Shown here: piece by piece, positions 18,828 through 29,765 of the stretch
How the letters are laid out: every line of letters begins with the position of its first letter
Position numbering within the stretch: position 1 is the first letter of the stretch
From: Opitutia bacterium
GTDB lineage: Bacteria > Verrucomicrobiota > Verrucomicrobiia > Opitutales > Coraliomargaritaceae
Direction: 5' to 3'
Length of the DNA: 64,000 bases
Assembly (NCBI GenBank): GCA_029252625.1
Contig: JAQXBA010000066.1
Coordinates: 1-64,000, forward strand
Translations under genes and position numbers: made by a program
Notes under the pieces: generated by a model
What the model saw: only the letters and a program-made list of their open reading frames with translations
The model's database searches: none
What the model was told of the DNA's origin: nothing

Positions 18828-20126
18828 TTAATGTTCGTAATACCCAGTTAACTGAGCGAGTAGACCTGCAACGACCTTTAGTTTGTGTGGATTGATGATC
18901 ACTTGAGCGGCACTATGGCGGCCTTCTGGGCAGGCGAACGGTAGTATGATCGCGGGCAGGAAGGCCAGGCTAGTTGGTGCGTTTAGCTGCAAAATCTGCT
19001 GTTCTAATGAATCGTTCCAAACTGATTTTTCCGGAGTGCTGATAGGACTGATTGGCAAGATGAGGTAATCGTAATCATCGAAGAATTCTGTGAATGCACT
19101 GCGAATGCACTCTTGGATGTGCGCAGATGCATCAGCTGTTTGTGGCGTGCAGTCGATCCCTGCTTGAATGCGTTTGAGTAGGGCAGGATCGTATTGATCG
19201 CGATATTCTTCGACCCAATATTGATGAATCGAATACAATTCCCGAGCTGCTAAGGCCTGATAAGCTGTGCTGCCTTTTGACAGCGTTTGCCGAAGGCGGG
19301 TGCCAATAGCCGGATCGTCGTCGATATTCAGTTCACGAGTGAGGCTGAGTAGCCCGGACTTGATGTCGGGCGAAACTGCGCTTGAAAGTTCGCTGATTAA
19401 GTAACCGCGTGGTGGATCAGCTGCATAGAATTTGGAGACGCGATGAAAGGCTCGAAAAGTCGTGGATAAATCGGTAATGCAGTTATTCACCCAACCGACC
19501 GATTCGATGGATGGGGTTATCGGAAATACGCCGTCGCGTGCATAGGCATTGTTGGCCATGCGGAATCCGAACAGTCCATGGAATGCTGCTGGGATACGAA
19601 TGCCACCCCCGGTATCCAGGCCGAAGGCCAGTGGAACTAGGCCTTCGCTAACTGTACGGACTGCTGCGCCGGCACCGCCACCGCAAACGTATTGTTCGCC
19701 GTTGCTGTCTTTACAGTCGCCATTGCTGAGGTTGCGCCCTTGTGGGTCGACGCCAAATTCTGCTGGCATAGTTTTTCCAAAAAAGCAGGCGCCGAGTCTA
19801 TCCATCTTTTGATACAATAGACTGGACTCTTCTGATAGTGCCTCGAATTGAGATAGAAATGGAGCACCGCATCCGGTCGGCATGTCTTTGACGTCGAACA
19901 TATCTTGCAACAAATAGGGTACGCAAGCGAGCGGGTGGTTCTGATTCGCAGCTGCGTTTTTCAGTGTTTGCAGTAGCTGTTGCTTGAATGGCGTCGACGC
20001 AAACCATGATTGACGCTCGAACTTAGACAGAGCCTGCAGACGAGTCAGGAATTGATCCGCCACACGTGTAGGGGATTTTTGCACCAGTGTGCGCCATTGT
20101 TCGAAGTTGAGCCGTGTCGCTGCCAT
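18828..20126 (-). CDS. Amidase-signature family protein lacking the catalytic triad
   Basis: The 432-residue protein from ATG 20126 (a TTG lies 6 bp upstream) keeps the amidase-signature fold but not its active site. Family enzymes use Lys-cisSer-Ser. Here the lysine of the V-K-D box is Gln74 (VPYLLQDMFDVKDMPTGCG). The GGSSGGS loop is replaced by CGGGAGA (148-154), so both serines are gone. The nucleophile of DTGGSIRIPA is Gly175 in DTGGGIRIPA. The surrounding framework GLVPLAFGLDTGG...RIPAAFHGLFGF is otherwise well conserved, and the reading frame is intact, which argues against simple decay. Amide hydrolysis is therefore not expected; a binding or structural role is possible. It begins 8 bp after the mutL stop and is probably translationally coupled to mutL. 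Confidence 0.85.
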   Translation of the reverse strand: MAATRLNFEQWRTLVQKSPTRVADQFLTRLQALSKFERQSWFASTPFKQQLLQTLKNAAANQNHPLACVPYLLQDMFDVKDMPTGCGAPFLSQFEALSEESSLLYQKMDRLGACFFGKTMPAEFGVDPQGRNLSNGDCKDSNGEQYVCGGGAGAAVRTVSEGLVPLAFGLDTGGGIRIPAAFHGLFGFRMANNAYARDGVFPITPSIESVGWVNNCITDLSTTFRAFHRVSKFYAADPPRGYLISELSSAVSPDIKSGLLSLTRELNIDDDPAIGTRLRQTLSKGSTAYQALAARELYSIHQYWVEEYRDQYDPALLKRIQAGIDCTPQTADASAHIQECIRSAFTEFFDDYDYLILPISPISTPEKSVWNDSLEQQILQLNAPTSLAFLPAIILPFACPEGRHSAAQVIINPHKLKVVAGLLAQLTGYYEH

Positions 20127-20134
20127 CACCAAAC

Positions 20135-21955
<1,821 letters not shown>

Positions 21956-22115
21956 CTTGAATACAATAGCCTGTATTCTGTGAAGCAGGACCGCCACGCT
22001 GCAAAACAATTTATTTATAAACGGGTTTACTTAAGTCGCGTCTCGCATAATTTCGAGACCAATTTAATGCGTGGGTGCCCCGCTCAATTTTTTTAAACGA
22101 TTTATAATAAGCCAG

Positions 22116-24137
22116 ATGCAAAACCGTCTCTCTCAGGAGAATAGTCTCTATCTCAAGCAACATGCCGAAAATCCAGTCGATTGGTATCCCTGGGGCGAAG
22201 AGGCCTTCGCCGCCGCGGAAGCCTCGGGCAAGCCGTTGCTGGTCTCAATCGGCTACTCTGCCTGCCATTGGTGTCACGTCATGGCGCATGAAAGTTTCGA
22301 GAGTGACTATATCGCGAAGCTGATGAATCAGCACTTCATTTGTGTGAAGGTTGACCGAGAGGAGCGCCCCGATGTCGATCAAGTTTACATGGAAGCGGTG
22401 CAGATGATTCAGCAATCCGGCGGCTGGCCCTTAAATGTTTTTTGCCTGCCTGATGGCCGCCCGTTTTTTGGAGGCACGTATTTCCCACCCGAAGATCGCG
22501 GGCAGGGCTTGATTCCATGGCCGCAGGTGTTGATGCGTATCTCTGAGCACTACAAGCGCTCCCGAGCAGAGCTAGAAGAGAATGCGGATGCGATTCAAAA
22601 AAATATTATGGCTTCGACGATGGCTGCCAGCACTGGTGGCGCACAGGGCTCGTGGGATAATGCATTCTTGATTGAGGCAGCCAATGGGATCTGCGGCACG
22701 CACGACGATCAATATGGCGGGTTCGGTGGCGCACCTAAATTCCCACCTTCGATGACTTTAAATTTCCTACGCGCGCTCCGCCGTAGCGCGGCAGTCGATG
22801 CAGAGCCCGAGCTCGGCGAGCGTATCGATTCGGTCTGTCACACGACACTGCGTGCGATGGCGCATGGTGGATTATTTGATCAGTTCGGTGGCGGATTTGC
22901 TCGTTATAGTGTCGATCCGCATTGGTTGATTCCGCATTTCGAGAAGATGCTTTATGATAATGCATTGCTGATCGATGCCTACACCCGCGGCTGGTTGGAT
23001 AATCAAGATCCGCTTTACGCTGCAGTCGTCGAAGAGACGATTGGCTGGTTGGAGCGCGAAATGAGTGCGGATGCCGGTGGCTTCTATGCCGCGCTCGATG
23101 CGGATAGCGAAGGCGAAGAAGGGCGCTACTATGTGTGGACACCCGAAGAAATCGATTCGGTGCTAGGACCGACTGAAGAGGCTCGCGAAATCCGTTTGGC
23201 TTATAACGTCACCGCCGAGGGTAACTTTGAACACGGTAGTTCGAATCCCGCGTTAGTGGATGCTGATATCGGTGTGCGTGAAAAACTCGCAGTTGCTCGT
23301 GCGAAGTTGTTGGCGTATCGCGAAGCTAATCGTGTGCGCCCTGGCAAAGATACCAAGATCAATACCGCGTGGAATTGTATGTTGATCCGTTCGATCGCAG
23401 ATGCTGGATTTTATTTCAAACGTCCTGAGTGGCTGCAACGTGCGCGCAAAGCTGCTGATTTCATTTGGGACGAACTCACCGAACAGCAAGACGGGGCACT
23501 GCGCCTGAAGGCTGTTTATTACCAAGGCTCTGGTGCACAGGTCGATGGCTTTCTACACGATTATGCGCTGGCGGCAGAGGCCTTCTTGGCGATTGCGTCG
23601 AAGGTTGATGTCCTAGAGACGGGGGCATCCGCTAGGTATCTGGCGCGTGCACAAGACTGTGTCGATAGTGCGCTGCGCTATTTTGAGGACCCGCATGCGA
23701 TCGGTTATTTTTTTACTGCGGAAGACACCGAGACACCTGTTGCGCGGCGTAAGGAGTGGTTCGATAATGCCACCCCTTCGGGTAACGCCGCCTTGTTGCA
23801 CGCGCTGTCTGGGCTCTACGCACTCACCGGGGAAGGGCGCTATGACAGCGCACTGCGCGCTACGCTGCCTGCCTTTGCTGATTATGCGCAGAAAGTCGCC
23901 GCCGGAGTCGCTCATGCACTGGAAGCGGTGACCACGCACGCCGTCGGCATCGCCGTCATTAGAGTGCGTGCAGGTGTATCGCTTGAAGGCTTGCAAATCG
24001 CACTCGCAGCCGCGCCCTGGCGTAGAGTTTTCATTCAGACCACGACTGACGAGCAATCCGCGTCCTATCAGGTCTGTATCGGCACGCAATGCCTGCCGCC
24101 GACCAACGAGCTGTCTGAAGTAGTGGAGGTGCTTTGA
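22116..24137 (+). CDS. Thioredoxin-domain protein, YyaL/DUF255 family
   Basis: The 673-residue protein from ATG 22116 opens with the family hallmark [20 protein letters not shown], followed by W-Y-P-W-G. The N-terminal 170 residues form a thioredoxin-like fold with a CHWC motif in [15 protein letters not shown]. The rest is an (alpha/alpha)6 barrel resembling N-acylglucosamine epimerase or cellobiose-epimerase folds. Motifs include [22 protein letters not shown] and the ending N-A-T-P-S-G-N-A region near 560. The family (human SPATA20, B. subtilis YyaL) has no settled function. The open frame extends 15 codons upstream to 22071, but the conserved start favours 22116. It is divergent from mutL. 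Confidence 0.9.
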   Translation: MQNRLSQENSLYLKQHAENPVDWYPWGEEAFAAAEASGKPLLVSIGYSACHWCHVMAHESFESDYIAKLMNQHFICVKVDREERPDVDQVYMEAVQMIQQSGGWPLNVFCLPDGRPFFGGTYFPPEDRGQGLIPWPQVLMRISEHYKRSRAELEENADAIQKNIMASTMAASTGGAQGSWDNAFLIEAANGICGTHDDQYGGFGGAPKFPPSMTLNFLRALRRSAAVDAEPELGERIDSVCHTTLRAMAHGGLFDQFGGGFARYSVDPHWLIPHFEKMLYDNALLIDAYTRGWLDNQDPLYAAVVEETIGWLEREMSADAGGFYAALDADSEGEEGRYYVWTPEEIDSVLGPTEEAREIRLAYNVTAEGNFEHGSSNPALVDADIGVREKLAVARAKLLAYREANRVRPGKDTKINTAWNCMLIRSIADAGFYFKRPEWLQRARKAADFIWDELTEQQDGALRLKAVYYQGSGAQVDGFLHDYALAAEAFLAIASKVDVLETGASARYLARAQDCVDSALRYFEDPHAIGYFFTAEDTETPVARRKEWFDNATPSGNAALLHALSGLYALTGEGRYDSALRATLPAFADYAQKVAAGVAHALEAVTTHAVGIAVIRVRAGVSLEGLQIALAAAPWRRVFIQTTTDEQSASYQVCIGTQCLPPTNELSEVVEVL

Positions 24138-24255
24138 AGATTACAAACGGACTGAATCTTGCCCGCTAAGTTATCGCGAATTCAGGGGCTATATCTAGTG
24201 CACTGAGTGTACGGATATGCTGTCTCTGCAATCTGGTGATATTGCAAATAATCTT

Positions 24256-25314
24256 CTATCGTGCCTCGTGTAGCTCGATCATTGGCAGTTCCCAGACGGG
24301 TTTGGATTTGCCAGGAACTGTTAAGGCGGTGGCCCATTTACGCGTGAGACTGCCGAGTGTTTTGAGGGCTGCGTCGCTCCAGCCCTGCTCGGTTATTTCG
24401 CGGACTAAGTAGCTGGCGCCCCCTTGCGGTGGCCGAGTGACAAAATAGTATTTTGTGGTGTTCCCATTCGGGCTGGCGGGAATAAGCACAGCAGGGTTAC
24501 GCCGAAAGGCCAGCTCCAGTATTTTCCGTCCATCGCGGCGCGCGGTATCGACCGCAAAGTGCTTGTCATTGCGTGAGTCACGACGACTGCACCAGACGAG
24601 CTCGAAGGATTGTTTGGATTTTTGCAGCTGGTTGGCTAAGGTGAGGAAGTCACCGTCGAAGCGTGGCACACATAGTTGAATCTGAGTAATGAAGGCGTCT
24701 GATGCGGTGGGGGCGATGCGTGGGGGATCGAAGACAACGATGCCATAGCCTTGTACGGCGACATCGCTGTAGTCTTTGCTGAATTCATTGCCCCATGGAT
24801 TGTAACAGAGTATTTCTTGGCGTCGATCATCGTAGCCAACTATAATACAGCCATGGCCTGTGCTGCCAAACACTCCGGGGCGGAAGGATATATAGATGGG
24901 CCCAGTCTTGATCAAAGCGCGTCGTATGGCAGGTAAGATCTTAGCATTGAATTCAGCTTCGTCCTTCCACAGTAAAGTGCGTCCGTCTAAGCCGAGTTTA
25001 CCCATCGCAAGTGACATATCGCTGGGATAAGTGCCTTCGTTTGAGATGGATGCCTTGGAGGAGAGCTGTGCGATTTGATCCTGGTCAGTTTTGATGCCGT
25101 GAAAGCCAGCAATCATTGCAGCAGAGGCAGGTACGCAGAAATTCCCTTTTTGCGTGACCATTGGTACCCGGCTACATTGAAATTTAGTCGGCAGTGGCGG
25201 TATCGTCGTTGCTGGTAGTTCGCTTGCTGAGAGGATCGAACAGAGGGCAATAATTAGGATGAGTCCGACAACGTGCATCGATCGGTATAGCATCCCGAAC
25301 CTCGTAGTCCTCAT
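24256..25314 (-). CDS. Secreted C39-like cysteine peptidase domain protein
   Basis: The 352-residue product from ATG 25314 starts with a signal peptide (basic MRTTRFGMLYR, hydrophobic VVGLILIIALCSILSA). The open frame reaches 25512 but there overlaps the upstream TPR gene; ATG 25314 lies 7 bp after that gene's stop. Residues about 55-200 match the papain-like C39 fold: catalytic Cys in GNFCVPASAAMI, His in GHGCIIVGYDD, and the following N-P-W-G of YNPWG. The C-terminal 140 residues are unassigned. C39 domains cleave leader peptides at double-glycine sites when fused to ABC exporters; freestanding secreted forms have unclear substrates. The tight pairing with a secreted TPR protein suggests joint function. 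Confidence 0.75.
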   Translation of the reverse strand: MRTTRFGMLYRSMHVVGLILIIALCSILSASELPATTIPPLPTKFQCSRVPMVTQKGNFCVPASAAMIAGFHGIKTDQDQIAQLSSKASISNEGTYPSDMSLAMGKLGLDGRTLLWKDEAEFNAKILPAIRRALIKTGPIYISFRPGVFGSTGHGCIIVGYDDRRQEILCYNPWGNEFSKDYSDVAVQGYGIVVFDPPRIAPTASDAFITQIQLCVPRFDGDFLTLANQLQKSKQSFELVWCSRRDSRNDKHFAVDTARRDGRKILELAFRRNPAVLIPASPNGNTTKYYFVTRPPQGGASYLVREITEQGWSDAALKTLGSLTRKWATALTVPGKSKPVWELPMIELHEAR

Positions 25315-25321
25315 CCCAATG

Positions 25322-26227
25322 CTAGCGGATGGCCGAAGCGACGTTGTTTTGCAAGTTGAGGGCGCGGGCGAGGGTATACTCAAATACCTGGGCATTGCCA
25401 TTTTGACTGACCCATTGAAGATGCTGATCGGCAGCATCGGTTTCGCCGAGCAGGCGCAGGTAAAGCCCAATGTAAGTGTGCGCTTCGGTTTCTTCGGCGG
25501 GATTGGTGACAAAACTAATGAGATCGGCTTCGCCTATTTTCTCGCTTAAATAATCAATCACTGGAGCGGGCCATTGATTGACCGGCTTATTTTTATTGGC
25601 GTAAGCGAGTGTGCGTAGGGCGTTCTGGGCATCCCCTGATTCATGGTATGAGAAGTAGGCAATTAGTAGCGGATATGCGGATGTCTCTCCTTTGCGGCTA
25701 TACATAAGCGAAGCTTTTTTTGCGGATTCAGCTGCATCGAAAAATTCGCCACGGCACATCTGTGTCCATGCCAATGATTCGTAAAAAAATCCATTTACTG
25801 GCTGATCGGCTGTAGCCATTTGAAATGAGGTGAGGGCGGTGTCGAAGTCCTCTAGGTTAAATGCTGCGAGACCACGACCATTCCATGCAAAGGCATGTTT
25901 TGGGAAGTGCTGCACGATCAAGTCGTAAGATGCGAAGGCTTCCTGATGGCGCTCTTGCTCAGCATAGATCATGGCTTGCCCGAGTCGTGCGGAGAGGTTC
26001 TTGGCGTCGGCCTGTAATGCTTGCTCAAATGCAACCAATGCTTTAGCTGACTGCCCACCTTCGAGTTGCGAATAGCCTTCAGTCACCAGTGGGCTGGCAC
26101 TGGGCACGAAATCCTTGCCTGTGTCCGCATGCACAAAGGGCTGTGCTAGGATTAAACTAGTGACAACAAGAATACTGACGACTCGACTCTTTTGAAGGTA
26201 GGGAAATCTGTTGTCTGATAAACGCAT
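25322..26227 (-). CDS. Exported tetratricopeptide-repeat protein
   Basis: The 301-residue protein has a signal peptide (SRVVSILVVTSLILAQPFVHA) and then TPR units: YSQLEGGQSAKALVAFEQAL, ARLGQAMIYAEQERHQEAFA and AWNGRGLAAFNLEDFDTALT carry the W/L-G-Y/A-F-A-P spacing. It presumably acts as a periplasmic scaffold. Its stop lies 7 bp before the start of the C39-like gene, so the two are co-translated. No enzymatic motif is visible. Confidence 0.8.
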   Translation of the reverse strand: MRLSDNRFPYLQKSRVVSILVVTSLILAQPFVHADTGKDFVPSASPLVTEGYSQLEGGQSAKALVAFEQALQADAKNLSARLGQAMIYAEQERHQEAFASYDLIVQHFPKHAFAWNGRGLAAFNLEDFDTALTSFQMATADQPVNGFFYESLAWTQMCRGEFFDAAESAKKASLMYSRKGETSAYPLLIAYFSYHESGDAQNALRTLAYANKNKPVNQWPAPVIDYLSEKIGEADLISFVTNPAEETEAHTYIGLYLRLLGETDAADQHLQWVSQNGNAQVFEYTLARALNLQNNVASAIR

Positions 26228-26510
26228 GAGATGAATAAAGTAGCTTACAACATTGCGGGGACAATACCAATTTATTGGTTATTTTTGCAAGATGTGTCCT
26301 AATTATCCTAAGCCGTCCGAGAGTTGCTTAGAAGATTTCGAGGAAGTTAAAGGTCTCAGTCAAAGGAACGTTACAGATAGCGACGGTGACTGGATTTGAT
26401 GTGAGTGAGCTGATCTCTGAAATGTTGATCGCTTTGATTTGAACCTTCACATCTCGGCGTGAATATGGCACATTTAGTGTTTAATCTGATTACGCGGTAG
26501 ACTAGAGTAC

Positions 26511-26792
26511 ATGAACTACGAACAACCTAAGAATCCTTTACATGGCTACACGCTGGAGCAGATTGTCATCAGTCTCTCTGATTATTATGGATGGGAGGGC
26601 TTAGGCGGTCGCATCGAGGTCCGCTGCTTTAACGAAGACCCATCGGTCAAATCCAGTCTGAAGTTTCTACGCAAGACACCTTGGGCGCGTAAGAAGGTGG
26701 AGGATCTATTCATCTACACGCTTGCGAAATACGGCACGGCAGAGGGGGCGGCGGCGGATGAGCTTGAAGGTTCGCCGAAAAGTGGGCAGTGA
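26511..26792 (+). CDS. VF530 family protein (DUF2132)
   Basis: The 93-residue protein shows the family pattern [20 protein letters not shown], then I-x-V-R-C-F near residue 45, and [19 protein letters not shown]530 proteins are small alpha-helical proteins proposed from structure to bind DNA; no function is proven. It has its own upstream region and precedes prfB by 58 bp on the same strand. Confidence 0.85.
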   Translation: MNYEQPKNPLHGYTLEQIVISLSDYYGWEGLGGRIEVRCFNEDPSVKSSLKFLRKTPWARKKVEDLFIYTLAKYGTAEGAAADELEGSPKSGQ

Positions 26793-26850
26793 GTCAAAGC
26801 TGCGCGATTTTGTGCTTTATCTCTGTCGATCTTGGTTCCTATCTTAGCTT

Positions 26851-28012
26851 ATGAATTTGATCACTCCAGAACTCCGCTCGCAAATCCAAGAAGTGACTCG
26901 TCGTGCCGGCCATATTTGGAGGTATCTTTGACGGTGATACCAAGACGACTCGTATCGCTGAGCTAGAGGCTATGATGGCAACACCTGATTTTTGGGGTGA
27001 TCAAATTACTGCGCAAAAGGTGATCACCGAGGCGAATCGCTTAAAGGTTACGGTGAATCCGTCCAAAGCATTTCGCGCTGAACTAGATGATCTTGCTGCA
27101 ATGCTGGAACTCGTCGATGAGATGGCTGACGATCCCGATGCAGAATCGTATCAACAGGAGGTGCTCGATACATTGGCGCGCCTGCAGCCTAGGCTTGATG
27201 AGCTGGAGTTGGCATCGTTCTTGAGCGGCCCGAATGATGGTTGTAATGCCTTGCTCACGGTGCATGCCGGGGCGGGTGGTACGGAGTCTTGCGACTGGGC
27301 GGACATGCTCTTCCGTATGTATTCGCGCTGGGCCGAACAAGCGGGCTTTACGGTCGATGTTCTGGACCTTTCACCTGGTGAAGAAGCTGGCATCAGTGGA
27401 GCGACGATTCGTATTTCCGGTCCAAATGCATTTGGCTATGCCAAAGCAGAGCGTGGGGTGCACCGGTTAGTGCGCATCAGCCCATTTGATTCGGCTTCCC
27501 GTCGTCATACTTCATTCTCTTCGGTTGATGTGATTGCTGAGTTGGAAGACGATGCCGATATTGTGGTCGATCCGTCGGATCTTCGTACCGATGTCTATCG
27601 TGCGAGTGGTAAGGGAGGACAGCACGTCAATAAGACGGAGTCAGCGGTGCGGCTCACACATATCCCTAGTGGGATTGTGGTAACTTGTCAGAATGACCGT
27701 TCTCAAATCAAGAATAAGGCCTCTGCGATGCGCACCTTGAAATCTCGACTGTATGAAAAGCAGGAGGATGAAAAGCGCAGCGAAATCGATAAATTCTATG
27801 GCGAGAAGGGCGACATTGCTTGGGGTAATCAGATCCGCTCGTATGTCTTTCAGCCGTATCAAATGATTAAGGATCTACGCACTGGCGTAGAGTCTGGTAA
27901 TATTCAAGCGGTCATGGATGGAGCGCTGGATCCTTTTATTCATGCGTGGTTGCGAGCAGGTGGCCCGACTTCGCGGGTATCCGCTGCAGAGCGAGAGTTT
28001 GGGCATGAGTAA
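26851..28012 (+). CDS. prfB: Peptide chain release factor 2, with programmed +1 frameshift
   Basis: RF2 recognises UGA and UAA stop codons and releases the peptide. The gene starts at ATG 26851, reads 26 codons to CTT (26926-26928) and meets in-frame TGA at 26929-26931. Translation then shifts +1 and continues with GAC at 26930 to the stop at 28012, for about 386 residues. The slippery site T-A-T-C-T-T-T-G-A-C is preceded by the internal Shine-Dalgarno-like GGAGG, the textbook autoregulatory arrangement. The RF2 anticodon-like SPF tripeptide ([12 protein letters not shown]) and the catalytic GGQ ([13 protein letters not shown]) are both present. Gene callers would misplace its start at 26903. 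The next gene overlaps its end by 8 bp. Confidence 0.95.
26917..26932 (+). promoter_or_regulatory. RF2 programmed +1 frameshift site
   Basis: TGGAGG acts as the stimulatory anti-rRNA sequence and is followed by TAT CTT TGA C. When RF2 is scarce the ribosome pauses at UGA and slips from CTT into TTT, restoring RF2 synthesis. This matches the conserved bacterial prfB signal. Confidence 0.93.
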
Positions 28013-29438
28013 TTCAGCCGACAGTCCGGCAGGCTTTAGCTTCGAAGCGCTGCAACAGACTTTTTCGGAGCAGAGCTTATTCGAAAATAAGTCTTGGCGC
28101 ACCTCGCCGGTGGCGTTTCCGTTGAATGCGAAGCAAGTAGCTGAGATCGAATTGATCGGCCAAGCTTGTTACGATTTTTACCGTGCGCACGAGACATTGT
28201 ATCTGCGTTCGGCGACGGATAAAAATTTGCTACGTAATCGTGAATTGAAGGCGCCGTGGGTCGCTGAGTATTTGGACCGTGGCAAGCCAACGGCGCTGAT
28301 TGAACATGCGCGCTCGAAAGCGCTGTGTGGCTCGACGCCAATGGTGGTACGGCCAGACCTCTTGATCACCGATAATGGTTTCGCTCTGACCGAGATCGAC
28401 TCGGTGCCCGGCGGCATTGGGCTGACAGCATTTTTGAATCGCCTCTATGCAGGCCTGCATGCGGATGGGTTGATCGGTGCGGGTGAGCAGGACATGATCG
28501 AAGCCTTTTATAGGGCGCTGTGCAGTCGAGCCCCGAATGTGACGGCTCCTTATATAGCAATTCTGGTCAGTGATGAGGCTGCGACCTATCGCCCAGAGAT
28601 GGAATGGATCGCGGAGCAACTGCGAGCAACTGGGCGGCGTGTGCACGTGCATCATACTGACGATGCGATGCCACTCGGCGACACGATTTGTGTGCCGTTG
28701 GATGGCGAGTCACAACAGGTGGATGTGATTTATCGCTTCTGGGAGCTGTTTGACTTGGCGAATGTATCGATCGCCGAACATTTGTTAACCGCTAGAAACG
28801 ATTTGCAACTGTGCCTGACGCCGCCGATGCGGGCTTTTCAGGAGGAGAAACTGAACTTGGCGCTTTTTCACCACCACATGCTGGAAGATTTCTGGAAGGA
28901 GCATTTATCGAAGTCCTCGTATCGCGTGCTGAAGCGGGTCATTCCACAGACTTGGGTGATGGATCCAGTAGACTTGCCGCCGAATGCGGTACTCGACGCA
29001 CCACTGATTGGTGGTAAGCCAATGACCCGCTGGTCGCAATTAGCCGATGCGAGCAAAAAAGAGCGCAATTTGATTATCAAGATTAGCGGGTTTCATGAGA
29101 CTGCTTGGGGCGCACGCAGTGTGACACTAGGGAGTGACTCTTCAAAAGCCGACTGGGATAGTGCGATTCAACAAGTGGTGACAATGGCCGACACGTCGTT
29201 GCATATTTTGCAAACTTACGAGAAGCCGCGGCGTTTGCGGCATCCTGTGTATCGAGACGATGGCAGTATCTATCAGATGGAGGGCAGGGTGCGACTTTGT
29301 CCTTATTACTTTGTGGATAAAAAGGCGCACAGTGCTGAGCTGCACGGTGTGCTTGCCACTTTGTGCCCCGCAGATAAAAAAATCATCCATGGTATGAAAG
29401 ACGCAGCTCTGCTGCCGTGCGTACTCGTGGAGTCGTGA
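28005..29438 (+). CDS. Conserved hypothetical protein, possibly divergent ATP-grasp
   Basis: The 477-residue protein from ATG 28005 begins [10 protein letters not shown] and overlaps the prfB stop by 8 bp (ATGAGTAA), so it is translationally coupled. I do not recognise a named family with certainty. Features recall circularly permuted ATP-grasp or glutathionylspermidine-synthase-like proteins: [20 protein letters not shown] followed by G-G, a [12 protein letters not shown] segment, [19 protein letters not shown] near 360 resembling a nucleotide-binding strand, and a late [11 protein letters not shown]. No signal peptide or membrane helix is visible. The function is unknown; the ATP-grasp idea is an inference to be tested by profile search. 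Confidence 0.6.
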   Translation: MSNSADSPAGFSFEALQQTFSEQSLFENKSWRTSPVAFPLNAKQVAEIELIGQACYDFYRAHETLYLRSATDKNLLRNRELKAPWVAEYLDRGKPTALIEHARSKALCGSTPMVVRPDLLITDNGFALTEIDSVPGGIGLTAFLNRLYAGLHADGLIGAGEQDMIEAFYRALCSRAPNVTAPYIAILVSDEAATYRPEMEWIAEQLRATGRRVHVHHTDDAMPLGDTICVPLDGESQQVDVIYRFWELFDLANVSIAEHLLTARNDLQLCLTPPMRAFQEEKLNLALFHHHMLEDFWKEHLSKSSYRVLKRVIPQTWVMDPVDLPPNAVLDAPLIGGKPMTRWSQLADASKKERNLIIKISGFHETAWGARSVTLGSDSSKADWDSAIQQVVTMADTSLHILQTYEKPRRLRHPVYRDDGSIYQMEGRVRLCPYYFVDKKAHSAELHGVLATLCPADKKIIHGMKDAALLPCVLVES

Positions 29439-29765
29439 TTAAGGGGCGAGTGGCAGGGAGTGAGCACCATCAGCACTTCGTGTCACGTGGCCTTGAATTT
29501 TTGGGGCTGGCTTGAAGTCATGCGCTTGGTTCTTCCTGTGGGGAAATTCGAGTGGTGTGAACTGTTGAATGGCACCGCTTGATTCGCAGTTGTGTAAAAT
29601 ATCCAGCAGTTCTTGCTGTGGTTGTATTTATTTTTCAGAACTGGTGTTTATTTTGCTTTATCGCTTTCAACTAGTTCGGAAATAGTTACGTTTTTTTGCT
29701 TTCTTATATCCGATTCAAAACTAAAAAAAGATCTTTATCATCAATTTTACTCAGACATTTAAATT
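29439..29765 (+). other. Upstream region of glgP
   Basis: This 327-bp AT-rich spacer ends just before the glgP ATG. T-rich stretches near 29690-29700 and A-rich DNA near 29725 suggest a promoter, but no box pair is convincing. No gene or terminator is seen. Confidence 0.45.
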
